Below, one piece after another: positions 1 through 8,145 of a stretch of DNA of 64,000 nucleotides. A program made the position numbers and the translations under genes. The first letter of the stretch is position 1. The number at the start of each line of letters is the position of its first letter. A model generated the notes under the pieces. It was given only the letters and a program-made list of their open reading frames with translations, made no database searches and was not told the origin of the DNA. Location of the stretch: the NCBI RefSeq assembly GCF_001861355.1, contig NZ_MASN01000012.1:1-64000 (forward strand). The letters run 5' to 3'. Origin of the DNA: Natrialba sp. SSL1. GTDB taxonomy: Archaea > Halobacteriota > Halobacteria > Halobacteriales > Natrialbaceae.

Positions 1-520
1 ACGTGTAGTCGTCTTCGTCGGATTCAAGAGCAGACTCGACGGACGGCTCCGGTTCCGGCACTTCGTACTCCGGACGGAGCTGAATCGTCTCTGCACCGTC
101 GATAGTCGCGAGTTCAGCCGTGTCGACTGCAGTGGTGTCGACCTCAGCACGAATCGCGTTCGTGATCCAGTAGGTGTTGACCACGTCGACGCCAGCGAGT
201 GCGTCGATGTCTTCAGTCGCAGCCGTCTGCGACATCTCAGCGTGCTCTTGCAACTGTGCGATCGCACGCTCGCGATCATCACTCAGTTGCCCATCGTACT
301 GATCAAGGATAATGTATACCTGTTCTGTCCCACTCGCTTCTTCGAGTTCGGTGTCGATCGATGCCGGCCCGTCGGCGTCGGCATCGACAACTGATTGGGC
401 GTCACTGTGCTCCGTTGCCGCAACGCTCCCTGCCAGCCCGGTGCCAGCGATCGCGACGAGCGAAAGCACCATGAGTGCAGTGAGCAGGACGGCAGTCAAT
501 TGTTCTCGTGTGTCTGTCAT
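1..520 (-). CDS. secreted protease (S8-like) N-terminus, cut by window edge
   Basis: An open frame begins with ATG at 520 and runs off the left end (173 codons visible). Residues 9-35 form a hydrophobic Sec-type signal segment ending near VAA, followed by an acidic linker. Residues 66-150 contain VYIILDQYDGQL, then a helix, then an ITNAIRAEV strand and a DGAETIQL strand. This resembles the I9 inhibitor-type propeptide of haloarchaeal subtilisin-like (S8) proteases. The catalytic domain would lie outside the window, so the family call is inferred from the propeptide alone. A perfect 12-bp palindrome lies 72-83 bp upstream. A different secreted protein with an I9-like prodomain remains possible. 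Confidence 0.6.
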   Translation of the reverse strand, partial: MTDTREQLTAVLLTALMVLSLVAIAGTGLAGSVAATEHSDAQSVVDADADGPASIDTELEEASGTEQVYIILDQYDGQLSDDRERAIAQLQEHAEMSQTAATEDIDALAGVDVVNTYWITNAIRAEVDTTAVDTAELATIDGAETIQLRPEYEVPEPEPSVESALESDEDDYT

Positions 521-1015
521 TGGATAGTATTGTCTAACCGATTGTTGTGACTGCGCAGACCGCGCGTACCGTTTCGACAGCTTAGTAACCAAACAGTACT
601 GTTAGTTCACACTGTTTGATCACATAACTATCCAATAATGAAGGAGACTATATAATTAACGGTGATTGCTAGTACCAACCAGTTATGGGAATTTGTATAC
701 ATAGCTATCGAAGTACAGAGTATATCAGAAATCAATAGCAAAATACTCAGAACAAGATAGGTGAGGTCGGGTTTTCGATCAATCGAACACCACAATTTGA
801 ACGACAAAGTGGCCGGTACGCAGTAGTCGCAAGATCCACATACAAAATCAAGACTACTGACACCCCACTGGATACCTCACAAACCCACAATAAGATCAGT
901 GTCGTATACTCTACATATTTCTGAATGGTTCAACGTATGACGTGTACTAACGACTGCAGTGGAATACTCGAGTACAAACAGACGCACAAAACCGTGATCC
1001 GTGATCGGTCTCGGG
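521..1015. other. intergenic region, no gene; AT-rich with a 12-bp palindrome
   Basis: This stretch of about 495 bp separates the start of the leftmost gene from the end of the PadR gene. It is clearly AT-richer than its surroundings, especially 580-900, and no frame with haloarchaeal coding character is seen. The perfect palindrome AACAGTACTGTT lies at 592-603. AT-rich blocks near 650 (actatataatt) could be a promoter for the leftward gene with a long leader. Nothing else is supported. Confidence 0.6.
592..603. promoter_or_regulatory. perfect palindrome, candidate operator
   Basis: AACAGTACTGTT is a perfect 12-bp inverted repeat 72 bp upstream of the leftward protease-like start codon, inside an AT-rich region. 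Its position suggests a regulator site, but no binding protein can be named. Confidence 0.3.
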
Positions 1016-1549
1016 CTAGCGTGGCGGCTCGACTTCGTCGAGCCATGCGAGGAACGCATCGATAATTCGAACGCGGAGGTCGATGAGGTCACGTCGGTAC
1101 CCCACTGATTCACGGTCATCGACGGACGATTCGTGCGTCTGGTCGATATCGAGCAGGGTCTCGCGGGCGGTGTGCAATTGATCCTTGAACTGATTGAGTT
1201 CGTCGCGCTGTCGCTCAGTCGGAAGATGATGTAAAAAGCCGAGTTTGAGCATGAGATGCGGGCGGAAGGACGGATGCGAAACGTCTTCGACTGGCTCGGT
1301 GAGGAGAGATTGCAGTCGATCCTGACCAGAATCTGTCAGTTTGTACGTCGCAACTGGCGTACTGGCTGTCAGTTCGACGTGGCCTTGGTCCTCCAGGTGA
1401 TCAATCGTGGGGACGAGGATGCCGGTACTCGCACCCCAGTACCGACCGAAGTTGTGCTGCAGTCGCTCGTGAACCGTCTCGACCGACGCCCGGTCTTCTT
1501 CGGCGAGGATTCCGAGTACGCCGATACTCGCGAGTTCCCGTTGTTCCAT
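1016..1549 (-). CDS. PadR family transcriptional regulator
   Basis: This 177-aa protein has a winged helix-turn-helix at about residues 5-80. The segment ASIGVLGILAE opens it, YWGASTGILVPTIDHLEDQG forms the recognition region and start of the wing, and YKLTDSG closes the wing. Residues 100-177 are helical and charged, as in the PadR C-terminal dimerisation region. PadR proteins usually repress nearby or effector-linked genes. The gene ends before an intergenic region and lies downstream of the cyclase/acyl-CoA dehydrogenase pair on the same strand, so that catabolic pair is a plausible target. The effector is unknown. Confidence 0.85.
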   Translation of the reverse strand: MEQRELASIGVLGILAEEDRASVETVHERLQHNFGRYWGASTGILVPTIDHLEDQGHVELTASTPVATYKLTDSGQDRLQSLLTEPVEDVSHPSFRPHLMLKLGFLHHLPTERQRDELNQFKDQLHTARETLLDIDQTHESSVDDRESVGYRRDLIDLRVRIIDAFLAWLDEVEPPR

Positions 1550-1627
1550 ACCCTCTCTAGCGGGTCGGGTGCCTTAAAACTGGAGTGCAACGAGATCCCG
1601 GCGCTCGGATCGGGCGTCGGTGAACAG

Positions 1628-2353
1628 TTAGTCGTCGACGACAGCAAATGCCCGAATCGGACTCGCCGTTGCGCCCTCGAGTGGGAGCGGTGCCGCGTTG
1701 AACGTGAACCGGTGGGCGGGAATGTCGTCGACCCCACGGAGGTGCTCGACGACCAGCACATACTCCTCCGGTGCACCGTCCCGGAGTAGCACGCGGTGTG
1801 CGGGAAACGACACGTCACCCGCCACGTCGACGTTACCGCAGTCGATGCCGACGACGCTAACGGAACGTTCGAGGAGCCACTCCGCGCCCGCCTCTGACAG
1901 CCCCGGATGCTCTTCCAGATACGTCTCCTCGTCCTCTGGCAGGTACGAATCCCAGCCGGTGTAGAGCAAGACCGAGTCACCCGGTTGGACCTCGACCCCG
2001 GCGTCAGCGGCCGCGCGCTCGAGTAGCTCCGGTCCGATTTCCCCCTTCGCGCCGGCATCCGAGACGTCGAGCCAGACCGCAGAGCCATAGCACTCCTCGA
2101 GTGCGATTTCCTCGGTGGTCGACCCCTCTGGGTGAAGGTGAAACGGCGCGTCGATGTGCGTGCCGTTGTGTTCGGCCAGCAGAACGAAGCCGTTGATCAG
2201 CGAGAGGTCCTCGACGCCCTTGCCACGCCAGAGGTCTTCCGCGTCGTCGTGGTTCAGGCGGGTCCCCGTGAGAAAGACCGGACTCCGGCCGTGACTCGGG
2301 TGGTTTGCCATCTCCTCGGTGATCGGTGCAGTCAGGTCTATCAGCTCGGCCAT
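1628..2353 (-). CDS. cyclase family (kynurenine formamidase-like) metal-dependent hydrolase
   Basis: This 241-aa protein carries the cyclase-family metal signature at residues 62-72 (HNGTHIDAPFH), with H62, H66, D68 and H72 as likely ligands. It also has the conserved VVGIDCGNVD segment. Family members include arylformamidase and isatin hydrolase, which open amide or ester bonds. The start at 2353 gives an N-terminal strand MAELIDLTAPI typical of the family. It lies about 80 bp downstream of an acyl-CoA dehydrogenase on the same strand, so a role in degrading an aromatic or cyclic acid is possible. The exact substrate cannot be read from sequence. Confidence 0.85.
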   Translation of the reverse strand: MAELIDLTAPITEEMANHPSHGRSPVFLTGTRLNHDDAEDLWRGKGVEDLSLINGFVLLAEHNGTHIDAPFHLHPEGSTTEEIALEECYGSAVWLDVSDAGAKGEIGPELLERAAADAGVEVQPGDSVLLYTGWDSYLPEDEETYLEEHPGLSEAGAEWLLERSVSVVGIDCGNVDVAGDVSFPAHRVLLRDGAPEEYVLVVEHLRGVDDIPAHRFTFNAAPLPLEGATASPIRAFAVVDD

Positions 2354-2434
2354 ACCCGACGTGTGAGTGGGTGTCGTATAACAGTTGGCGCTCGGGGCAA
2401 GGCGGTCACTCGAGATTCGAAGTGTCTGCCAGGA

Positions 2435-3601
2435 CTACTCGTACAACTGGTTGGCAACAACTAGCCGGTTGATCTCGTTCGTCCCCTCGTAGATCTGCAT
2501 ACCCTTTGCGACGCGCATGTAGCGTTCGATTGGCCGGTCTTTCGAATAGCCACGCGAGCCGTGAATCTGGACGGCCTCGGTGGCAGCGTCCATCGCCACG
2601 TCGGTCGCTTTCGCCTTCGCCATCGCAGCTTCCTGGGTGACGCGTTCACCCTGGTCCCGTTTGGCGGCCGCCTGGAGCGTCAGCAGTCGCGAGGCCTGCA
2701 CCTCCGTCGCCATATCCGCCAGTTTGAACGAGACGCCCTGGAACTCCCGGATCGGCTGGCCGAACTGCTCGCGCTCGTCCGCGAAGTCGCGGCTGGCCTC
2801 GAAGGCAGCCTGCGCGACGCCGACACCCTGTGCGGCGGTGCCGATTCGTCCGATGTCGAGTCCCTCCATCACGTACCGGAAGCCGCGACCCTCCTCGCCG
2901 ATGACGTTCTCGGCGGGCACACGAAGGCCGTCGTACTTGATTTCGCTCTCGATTGCTGCCTCGCCCTCCATCGATGGAATATCGCGGACGACCTCGAAAC
3001 CGTCTCGCTCCTGTGGGTTCGGCACGCCGATGAGGCTGACACCGCCAGCTCCGTCCTCGTCACCAGTTCGGGCGGCAACGACGACGAAATCGGCGACCTC
3101 GCCGTTCGTGGTCCAGACCTTGTGGCCGTCGATAACGTACTCATCACCGTCGCGTGCGGCGGTCGTCTCGAGTGCCGCTGCGTCGCTCCCCGCATCTGGC
3201 TCGGTTAGCGAGAGTGCGGGGATCCAGTCGCCGGCACAGATGGAGCCGAGCCACTCCTCGCGCTGCCACTCCGCGCCGAACTCGTGGATCGGATAGCCGA
3301 CGAGACTGCCGCAAATGGAGGCGGTGCCCGCGAGAAACTTCCAGCTTCGGGCGAGTTCCTCGATCGTGATCGCGTACGACCGGTAGTCCAAGCCGAGGCC
3401 GTCGTACTCCGTGCCGTACTGGACGCCGTTGAAGCCTGCTTCGCCGACTTTCTCGACGATCTCGAACGGGAACGTCCCCTCGGATTCGTGTGTTTCGACG
3501 TGCGGGTCGATCTCCGCCTCGCAGAACTGGCGGACTTCCTCGCGGTGCTCGTGATGTGCCTCGGTTAGCTCGAAGTGCCCTGTCATGGTATCAGTGCTCA
3601 C
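2435..3601 (-). CDS. acyl-CoA dehydrogenase
   Basis: This 388-aa flavoprotein is full length for the family. It has the N-terminal helical domain, the FAD/substrate middle region (ALSLTEPDAGSDAA and VWTTNGEVADFVVVAART) and a C-terminal helical domain with REQFGQPIREFQ. It ends in QIYEGTNEINRLVVANQ, where E372 matches the catalytic base of short- and medium-chain enzymes. It would make a 2,3-enoyl-CoA from an acyl-CoA and pass electrons to ETF. It is divergent from an acyl-CoA synthetase starting about 190 bp away, and the two probably act on the same acid. Chain-length preference is not deducible. Confidence 0.95.
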   Translation of the reverse strand: MSTDTMTGHFELTEAHHEHREEVRQFCEAEIDPHVETHESEGTFPFEIVEKVGEAGFNGVQYGTEYDGLGLDYRSYAITIEELARSWKFLAGTASICGSLVGYPIHEFGAEWQREEWLGSICAGDWIPALSLTEPDAGSDAAALETTAARDGDEYVIDGHKVWTTNGEVADFVVVAARTGDEDGAGGVSLIGVPNPQERDGFEVVRDIPSMEGEAAIESEIKYDGLRVPAENVIGEEGRGFRYVMEGLDIGRIGTAAQGVGVAQAAFEASRDFADEREQFGQPIREFQGVSFKLADMATEVQASRLLTLQAAAKRDQGERVTQEAAMAKAKATDVAMDAATEAVQIHGSRGYSKDRPIERYMRVAKGMQIYEGTNEINRLVVANQLYE

Positions 3602-3791
3602 GTGGTCGGCTGATCGTCTGCACAGTTCGCGTCGGAGACCATAACTCTCGGGGCTGGGGCAGTCGCCGTGCCATCAACAAACGATTGGCAAACAGAGAGA
3701 CGTATAAAATATGCGTGAAGCACGAGAGATAAGGGCGACGAAATGAGTGACAGTCACTACCATTATTACGGTCCCCTTCGATAGCCGGCAT

Positions 3792-5357
3792 ATGAGCCAG
3801 CCCACCGGGAGCGACGTGCTTAGCCAGGCCGCCGCGAAGTATCCCGACCAGACCGCGATCCGCGATCCAGACCGAGACATTTCCTGCTCCTTCGCCGACC
3901 TCGATGAGGGTGCCAGATGCGTCGCCGTCGGTCTCCGCGAAATCGGATTCGAGCCCGGTGACCACCTCACGGCGATACTCACCGACTCCGTCGAATTCCT
4001 CGAACTCATGTTCGCCTGCGCCCACGCCGGGCTCGTCTTCAACCCCATCTCCTCTCGCATGGCTCCCGAGCGACTGGCGTACGTCCTCGACCACGCCGAA
4101 TCTGCAGGCCTCGTCTTCGACACCCAGTGTCAAGGAACCGTCGCCGAAGTGGCCGCCGAAGACCGCCCCTCGACGCTGATCGGCGTTCGCACCGACGGCT
4201 CGCTCGCAGACCACGCGTACAGTTCGCTCGGACAGAGTAGCGCACCCGAGGCACTCGAGTCCGGTCACGAGTATCACGTCGAGATCGACGAATCCGACCC
4301 GGCACTACTCCTCTACACCTCCGGCACCACCGGCCAGCCGAAGGGTGTCCTCCACACCCATCGCAACGTCGTCGAGGCCACGTACGCCAGCCTGCCGTAC
4401 AACCGCTTCCGGCCAACCGATGTCAACCTCGCGCTCGGCCCGATGTACCACGTCGGGCCGCTGCTCTGTAATATCCTGCCGGGGCTCTCGATGGGCGCGA
4501 CAACGGTCGTCCAGCAGGAGTTTGATTCGGCAGTGACACTCGAGTGGATCGAGTCCGAGGGAATCACCGCGATGTGGGGAGTACCGACACACTATCGCGC
4601 GCTCGTCGACGACGAGTCGATTTCAGGCCGCGACATTTCCCACCTCCGGATGCTCCAGTACTCCGGCGCGGCGATGCCGGAGGCTGTCGCCCGGCGCTGT
4701 CGCGAGCACGTGCCGGGCTGTGAGTTCGTCAACGCCTACGGCACGACCGAAATCGTCTTCGGGACGGTGCTGTTCCCCGAGTTCCACGACGACAAACTGG
4801 GGAGTATCGGCCGTGCGGTGCCGAAGGCCGAGGTTCGGGTTGTCGACCCCGAAACAGCAGATCCAGCGGAGACGCTGCCAGCCAACGAGGTCGGCGAACT
4901 CCTCGTGAAGACGCCGAGTTGCATGCGCGAGTACTGGCGCAATCCCGAGGCGACGGCGGACGCAATCGTCGACGGCTGGTACCGGACCGGTGACCTCGGC
5001 CGACGCGACGAGGACGGCTTCCTCTACTTCGTCGACCGGAAGGACGACATGATCGTCTCCGGCGGCGAGAACATCTATCCGGCGGAGGTGGAGGACGTAC
5101 TCCACGACCACGCCGACGTCACCGCCGGCGCGGTCGTCGGCGTCCCCGACGAGGAGTGGGGCGCGGTCGTGACCGCCTTCGTCGTTCCTGACGACGAGTC
5201 GCTGACAGCGGACAACCTCGAATCGCACTTCCTGAACTCCGACGCCATCGAATCCTACAAGCGCCCGCGCCGCTACGAGTTCCGCGACACCCTGCCGATG
5301 ACCCAAAGCGACAAGATCGATCGCCAGGCGTTACTCGAGTCGGTCGCTGACGAATAG
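3792..5357 (+). CDS. AMP-forming acyl-CoA synthetase
   Basis: This 521-aa adenylate-forming enzyme activates a carboxylic acid with ATP and CoA. The P-loop-like motif YTSGTTGQPKG lies at about residues 174-184. YGTTE follows near 317. The hinge and A8 core (YRTGDLGRRDEDGFLYFVDR) lies near 397, with GGENIYPAEVE after it. The C-terminal SDKIDR supplies the catalytic Lys near residue 507. The ATG at 3792 (MSQPTGSD) is preferred over an upstream GTG at 3747, whose extra 15 residues are not family-like. It is divergent from the acyl-CoA dehydrogenase and likely supplies its substrate. It belongs to the fatty- or aromatic-acid ligase branch, with unknown specificity. Confidence 0.93.
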   Translation: MSQPTGSDVLSQAAAKYPDQTAIRDPDRDISCSFADLDEGARCVAVGLREIGFEPGDHLTAILTDSVEFLELMFACAHAGLVFNPISSRMAPERLAYVLDHAESAGLVFDTQCQGTVAEVAAEDRPSTLIGVRTDGSLADHAYSSLGQSSAPEALESGHEYHVEIDESDPALLLYTSGTTGQPKGVLHTHRNVVEATYASLPYNRFRPTDVNLALGPMYHVGPLLCNILPGLSMGATTVVQQEFDSAVTLEWIESEGITAMWGVPTHYRALVDDESISGRDISHLRMLQYSGAAMPEAVARRCREHVPGCEFVNAYGTTEIVFGTVLFPEFHDDKLGSIGRAVPKAEVRVVDPETADPAETLPANEVGELLVKTPSCMREYWRNPEATADAIVDGWYRTGDLGRRDEDGFLYFVDRKDDMIVSGGENIYPAEVEDVLHDHADVTAGAVVGVPDEEWGAVVTAFVVPDDESLTADNLESHFLNSDAIESYKRPRRYEFRDTLPMTQSDKIDRQALLESVADE

Positions 5358-5527
5358 CGTACCAGTAGTTAGCAGTAATTTTATTCACCGAGTATAAGTC
5401 TCGGAACGCAACTGTTCAGTTCGGCACGCCGTGTTGGAACTCGACGTGCGGAAGAAAATAGTACGTGCCAATTCACGAGAAACGCAGCTTATGCTGTTTG
5501 CTACCGTATAACATAAATAGAGCAACT

Positions 5528-5656
5528 ATGGGCGACAGAAACCATCTACATGTGTGCCGACATTGTGGAGTAGTTATGGCCTCCTCATCACTGACTCCTC
5601 CCCAAAAATGCATCATTTGTGATGACGCTAACTTCTCCAAGTACACGCCAAATTGA
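5528..5656 (+). CDS. 42-aa zinc-ribbon microprotein
   Basis: This very small frame encodes 42 residues with two CxxC knuckles, C10/C13 (CRHC) and C28/C31 (CIIC), separated by 14 residues. That arrangement suits a zinc ribbon. Haloarchaea encode many such one-domain zinc-finger proteins, some linked to regulation or stress. The ATG at 5528 is preferred because an in-frame GTG at 5465 only adds residues outside the ribbon. An AT-rich box (cgtataacataaat) ends about 12 bp before the ATG. Function is unknown. The short length means coding is supported mainly by the cysteine pattern. Confidence 0.6.
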   Translation: MGDRNHLHVCRHCGVVMASSSLTPPQKCIICDDANFSKYTPN

Positions 5657-5990
5657 GGGAGTTTCCCGTTCAACCACCGTCTCTTCTTTCAGTCTCAAGA
5701 AAAGCAAACAGGTATCTGCTCCGTCTCTCCATTCGCAGGTGTAGTGGTCACCCGTCTTTACTCAAGTATTCGCGAACGAAGTGGGCGATTCACCGCCGGA
5801 GCGGCGGTGAAACCCCGCGACGGCAACATTTCGCCATTAACGGGTTTTGACGGGGGTTGAGGCGAGCGTCGAAGACGCTGGCCGCTGTCCCCGATAAAAG
5901 AAAGTGCCGTACCGAACGCGAGTTCCATCCAACTCCGATAAAGACCACGCTGCTATCGATTGGGGACGAGTGATGCCCACTGATGAGGTG
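5657..5990. other. non-coding interval with two hairpins
   Basis: No convincing gene lies between the microprotein and the end of the hydroxyacyl-CoA dehydrogenase gene. Two perfect hairpins occur: TTCACCGCCG / CGGCGGTGAA with a 3-nt loop (5789-5811), and AGCGTC / GACGCT with a 3-nt loop (5865-5879). They could be a structured RNA, a terminator pair, or the decayed right end of an IS200/IS605-type element. No transposase frame remains. Confidence 0.4.
5789..5811. repeat. perfect 10-bp stem hairpin
   Basis: TTCACCGCCG at 5789-5798 pairs with CGGCGGTGAA at 5802-5811 around loop GAG. There is no T-run next to it, which argues against a simple terminator. A mobile-element end or an RNA stem is equally possible. 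Confidence 0.5.
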
Positions 5991-7037
5991 CTACTCCTCC
6001 CGTCCCGATTCGTTTTGATCGTTACCAGATTCGACTGCAGTAGCGTCTGAACCATCCGCGAAACCGCCGAGCGCCCGTCGAATCGCCGCAACTCGCTCGT
6101 CACGGCGGCCCGTAATCTCGTCCGGGTCGTCGTCGTACTCGAAGAATCCCGCACCGGCTTCGATCCCCGTTCGGCCTTCGTCGATTCGCTCGCCGTACAG
6201 CGGGTTCGCGTCGTCCCGATCCGTCAGATCAGGGTAAATGTCGTTCGCACTCGTCTGAAACAGTTCTAGGCCCGCGATGTCGACCGTCTCGAGTGGGCCG
6301 ATCGCAGCCGTCCGGGTCGCATAGCCGTCTCGAATCGCACGGTTCACATCGTCAGCCGACGCGATCCCTTCCTCGACGATGTGGAGACATTCCCGGATAA
6401 CGGCGTGCTGAACGCGGTTCCAGACGAAGCCCGACACGTCACGCTCGACCATAACCGGGTCGCGGTCGACGGACGCGAGGAACGACCGGAGCCGCTCGAC
6501 CGTTCGCTCGCTCGTCTGCTCTCCCGGAATAACTTCGACAGGACGGAGCAGATACGGCGGATACCACCAGTGACAGCCGATAATGCGGTCCGCCGCGTCC
6601 GGCGCACCGGCGGCGATGTCGGTGATCGGCAGGCCCGACGTGTTCGACGCCAGCAGCGCATCCCTCTCGGCTTCGTCTGCGAGCGCCCCGAAGAGTTCGC
6701 GCTTGGCGTCGAGGTCTTCAGAGATCGTCTCGAGTACTACGTCAGCGTCGGCGACGGCACGAGCGCGGTCAGTCGTGTACGTTACGTCCGTTTCGACGGC
6801 GGCCGGCTCGAGTGCGGCGAGTTCCTGCTCAGCCAGAAAATTCGCGGCGTTTCGGGCTCGCTCTCGTGCTCGCTCGAGGTTCGATTCGCGGTGGTCGACT
6901 AGCCTGACGGACAGTCCCGAACGCAGGAACTGGACGACGAAGCCGTGGCCCATCGAACCGGCACCGATGATCGTGACGGTCGTTGACGTGTCCGAATCCG
7001 ACTGCGAATCAGATTGGCGATCCACTTCAGTGTCCAT
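5991..7037 (-). CDS. 3-hydroxyacyl-CoA dehydrogenase
   Basis: This 348-aa protein oxidises a 3-hydroxyacyl-CoA with NAD+. The Rossmann motif GAGSMGHG lies at residues 25-32 and its acidic NAD-binding Asp at D48. VLETISEDLDAKRELF lies at 101-116. The catalytic dyad is H156 (in GCHWWYPP) and E168 (in VEVIPG). Residues 185-310 form the C-terminal helical domain with the family segment NRVQHAVIRE. The unusual HWWYPP in place of the common HFFNP suggests a non-standard substrate. The acidic N-terminal 18 residues and Ser/Asp-rich tail are halophilic extensions. It shares a strand with the SDR and CoA-transferase genes, which suggests one degradation pathway. Confidence 0.93.
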   Translation of the reverse strand: MDTEVDRQSDSQSDSDTSTTVTIIGAGSMGHGFVVQFLRSGLSVRLVDHRESNLERARERARNAANFLAEQELAALEPAAVETDVTYTTDRARAVADADVVLETISEDLDAKRELFGALADEAERDALLASNTSGLPITDIAAGAPDAADRIIGCHWWYPPYLLRPVEVIPGEQTSERTVERLRSFLASVDRDPVMVERDVSGFVWNRVQHAVIRECLHIVEEGIASADDVNRAIRDGYATRTAAIGPLETVDIAGLELFQTSANDIYPDLTDRDDANPLYGERIDEGRTGIEAGAGFFEYDDDPDEITGRRDERVAAIRRALGGFADGSDATAVESGNDQNESGREE

Positions 7038-7165
7038 GTGTTACAGTTACAATCTCAGTCAGTCCCTATCAACAACTGTGCTCCGTTGGCCGACATGTGC
7101 TCCACCGCTCGAGTTGGCGGTATAGAACGCCATAGAACGGCACTGGAACAGCGATAGAACACCAG

Positions 7166-7906
7166 TCACTGCATCCGCTGTCCTCCATTGACGTTCACCG
7201 TCTCACCCGTCACGAACGTCGCATCTCGGAGAAACGCCGCTGCCTGTCCGATTTCGGACGGCTGGCCGAGCTTTTTGAGGGGGATCTGCTCGCGTCGCTC
7301 GCGTTTGTCTTCCGTCGTGTTCGTCTGGTCCGTCATATCCGTCTCGATGTATCCCGGTGCGATCGCGTTGACGCGAATGTCTGGCGCAAACTCGCTCGCG
7401 TGGCTCTTCGTCAACGCGATGATTCCCGCCTTCGCCGTCGCGTAATGCGGTTCGTACGCCGCCCCCGCGTGGGCGAGCCGCGAAGAAAGGTTGATGACGG
7501 AGGGTCCTTCAGGGACGGTGGACTCGAGTAGGTGTTCCCGTGCAGTCTTCGTCACAGAGAAGGCGCTGGTTGCGTTGACCTCGAGTATCTGACTGAACTC
7601 CTCGGGGGACAGTTCGGGGGTGTATTTGTGCTGGTTGATGCCGGCGTTGTTGACGACGTGGTCGATACCACCGAACCGGTCGGCCGTTGCGTCGACGAGG
7701 CCTGTGACCGCCTCGGGGTCACCCACGTCTGCCTGGAGGGCGACGGCGTCACTGTCTGTCTCGTCGCGGATCGTGTCGACGACTGCGGTAGCCGCGTCCT
7801 CGCTGCTGTAGTAGTTGACGGCGACGTCGTATCCATCCCTGGCGAATCGCTCGGCGATCCCACGGCCGATTCCGCGGGACGCACCGGTCACGAGTGTCGT
7901 TGGCAT
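7166..7906 (-). CDS. short-chain dehydrogenase/reductase (FabG-like)
   Basis: This 246-aa classical SDR has the cofactor motif TGASRGIG at 7-14, NNAG at 86-89, and catalytic S142, Y155 and K159 (YATAK). GYIETDMT and the C-terminal VTGETVNVNGGQ match 3-oxoacyl-ACP reductase-type proteins. In archaea, which lack type II fatty-acid synthesis for membrane lipids, such enzymes usually act on hydroxyacyl-CoAs or secondary alcohols. The neighbours (hydroxyacyl-CoA dehydrogenase downstream, CoA-transferase upstream) favour a catabolic role. Cofactor preference is not certain from the sequence. Confidence 0.93.
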   Translation of the reverse strand: MPTTLVTGASRGIGRGIAERFARDGYDVAVNYYSSEDAATAVVDTIRDETDSDAVALQADVGDPEAVTGLVDATADRFGGIDHVVNNAGINQHKYTPELSPEEFSQILEVNATSAFSVTKTAREHLLESTVPEGPSVINLSSRLAHAGAAYEPHYATAKAGIIALTKSHASEFAPDIRVNAIAPGYIETDMTDQTNTTEDKRERREQIPLKKLGQPSEIGQAAAFLRDATFVTGETVNVNGGQRMQ

Positions 7907-8030
7907 ACCACTCCATTTTGTGAGAGAGTACCTAACGCTTTTGTCAGAACATCAGTAGTTTTGACCACAGTGTGAGAGATAGCCGAAAAAGTCGGAGACT
8001 GGTCTTTGAGGTTCGAATATGTCGATCACT

Positions 8031-8048
8031 ATCCGGTTGCTCCCGGAT
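8031..8048. terminator. small hairpin after the CoA-transferase genes
   Basis: ATCCGG and CCGGAT form a 6-bp stem with a 6-nt loop, about 100 bp downstream of the CoA-transferase operon end. It may help end that transcript. There is no strong T-run, so the call is weak. Confidence 0.25.
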
Positions 8049-8145
8049 CGGAACCAGAATTGGAGTTGCGTTCGAGATCAGGAATAGAGAATGAGATCGA
8101 GAGTTAGAATAGGGCGGAGAGCGGCCAGAGAAAGGCGGACAGCAC

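Noticed and set aside
5653-5850. 65-aa frame around the hairpins
   Set aside because: It is basic with no family pattern, and its sequence includes the perfect hairpin, which suggests non-coding DNA.
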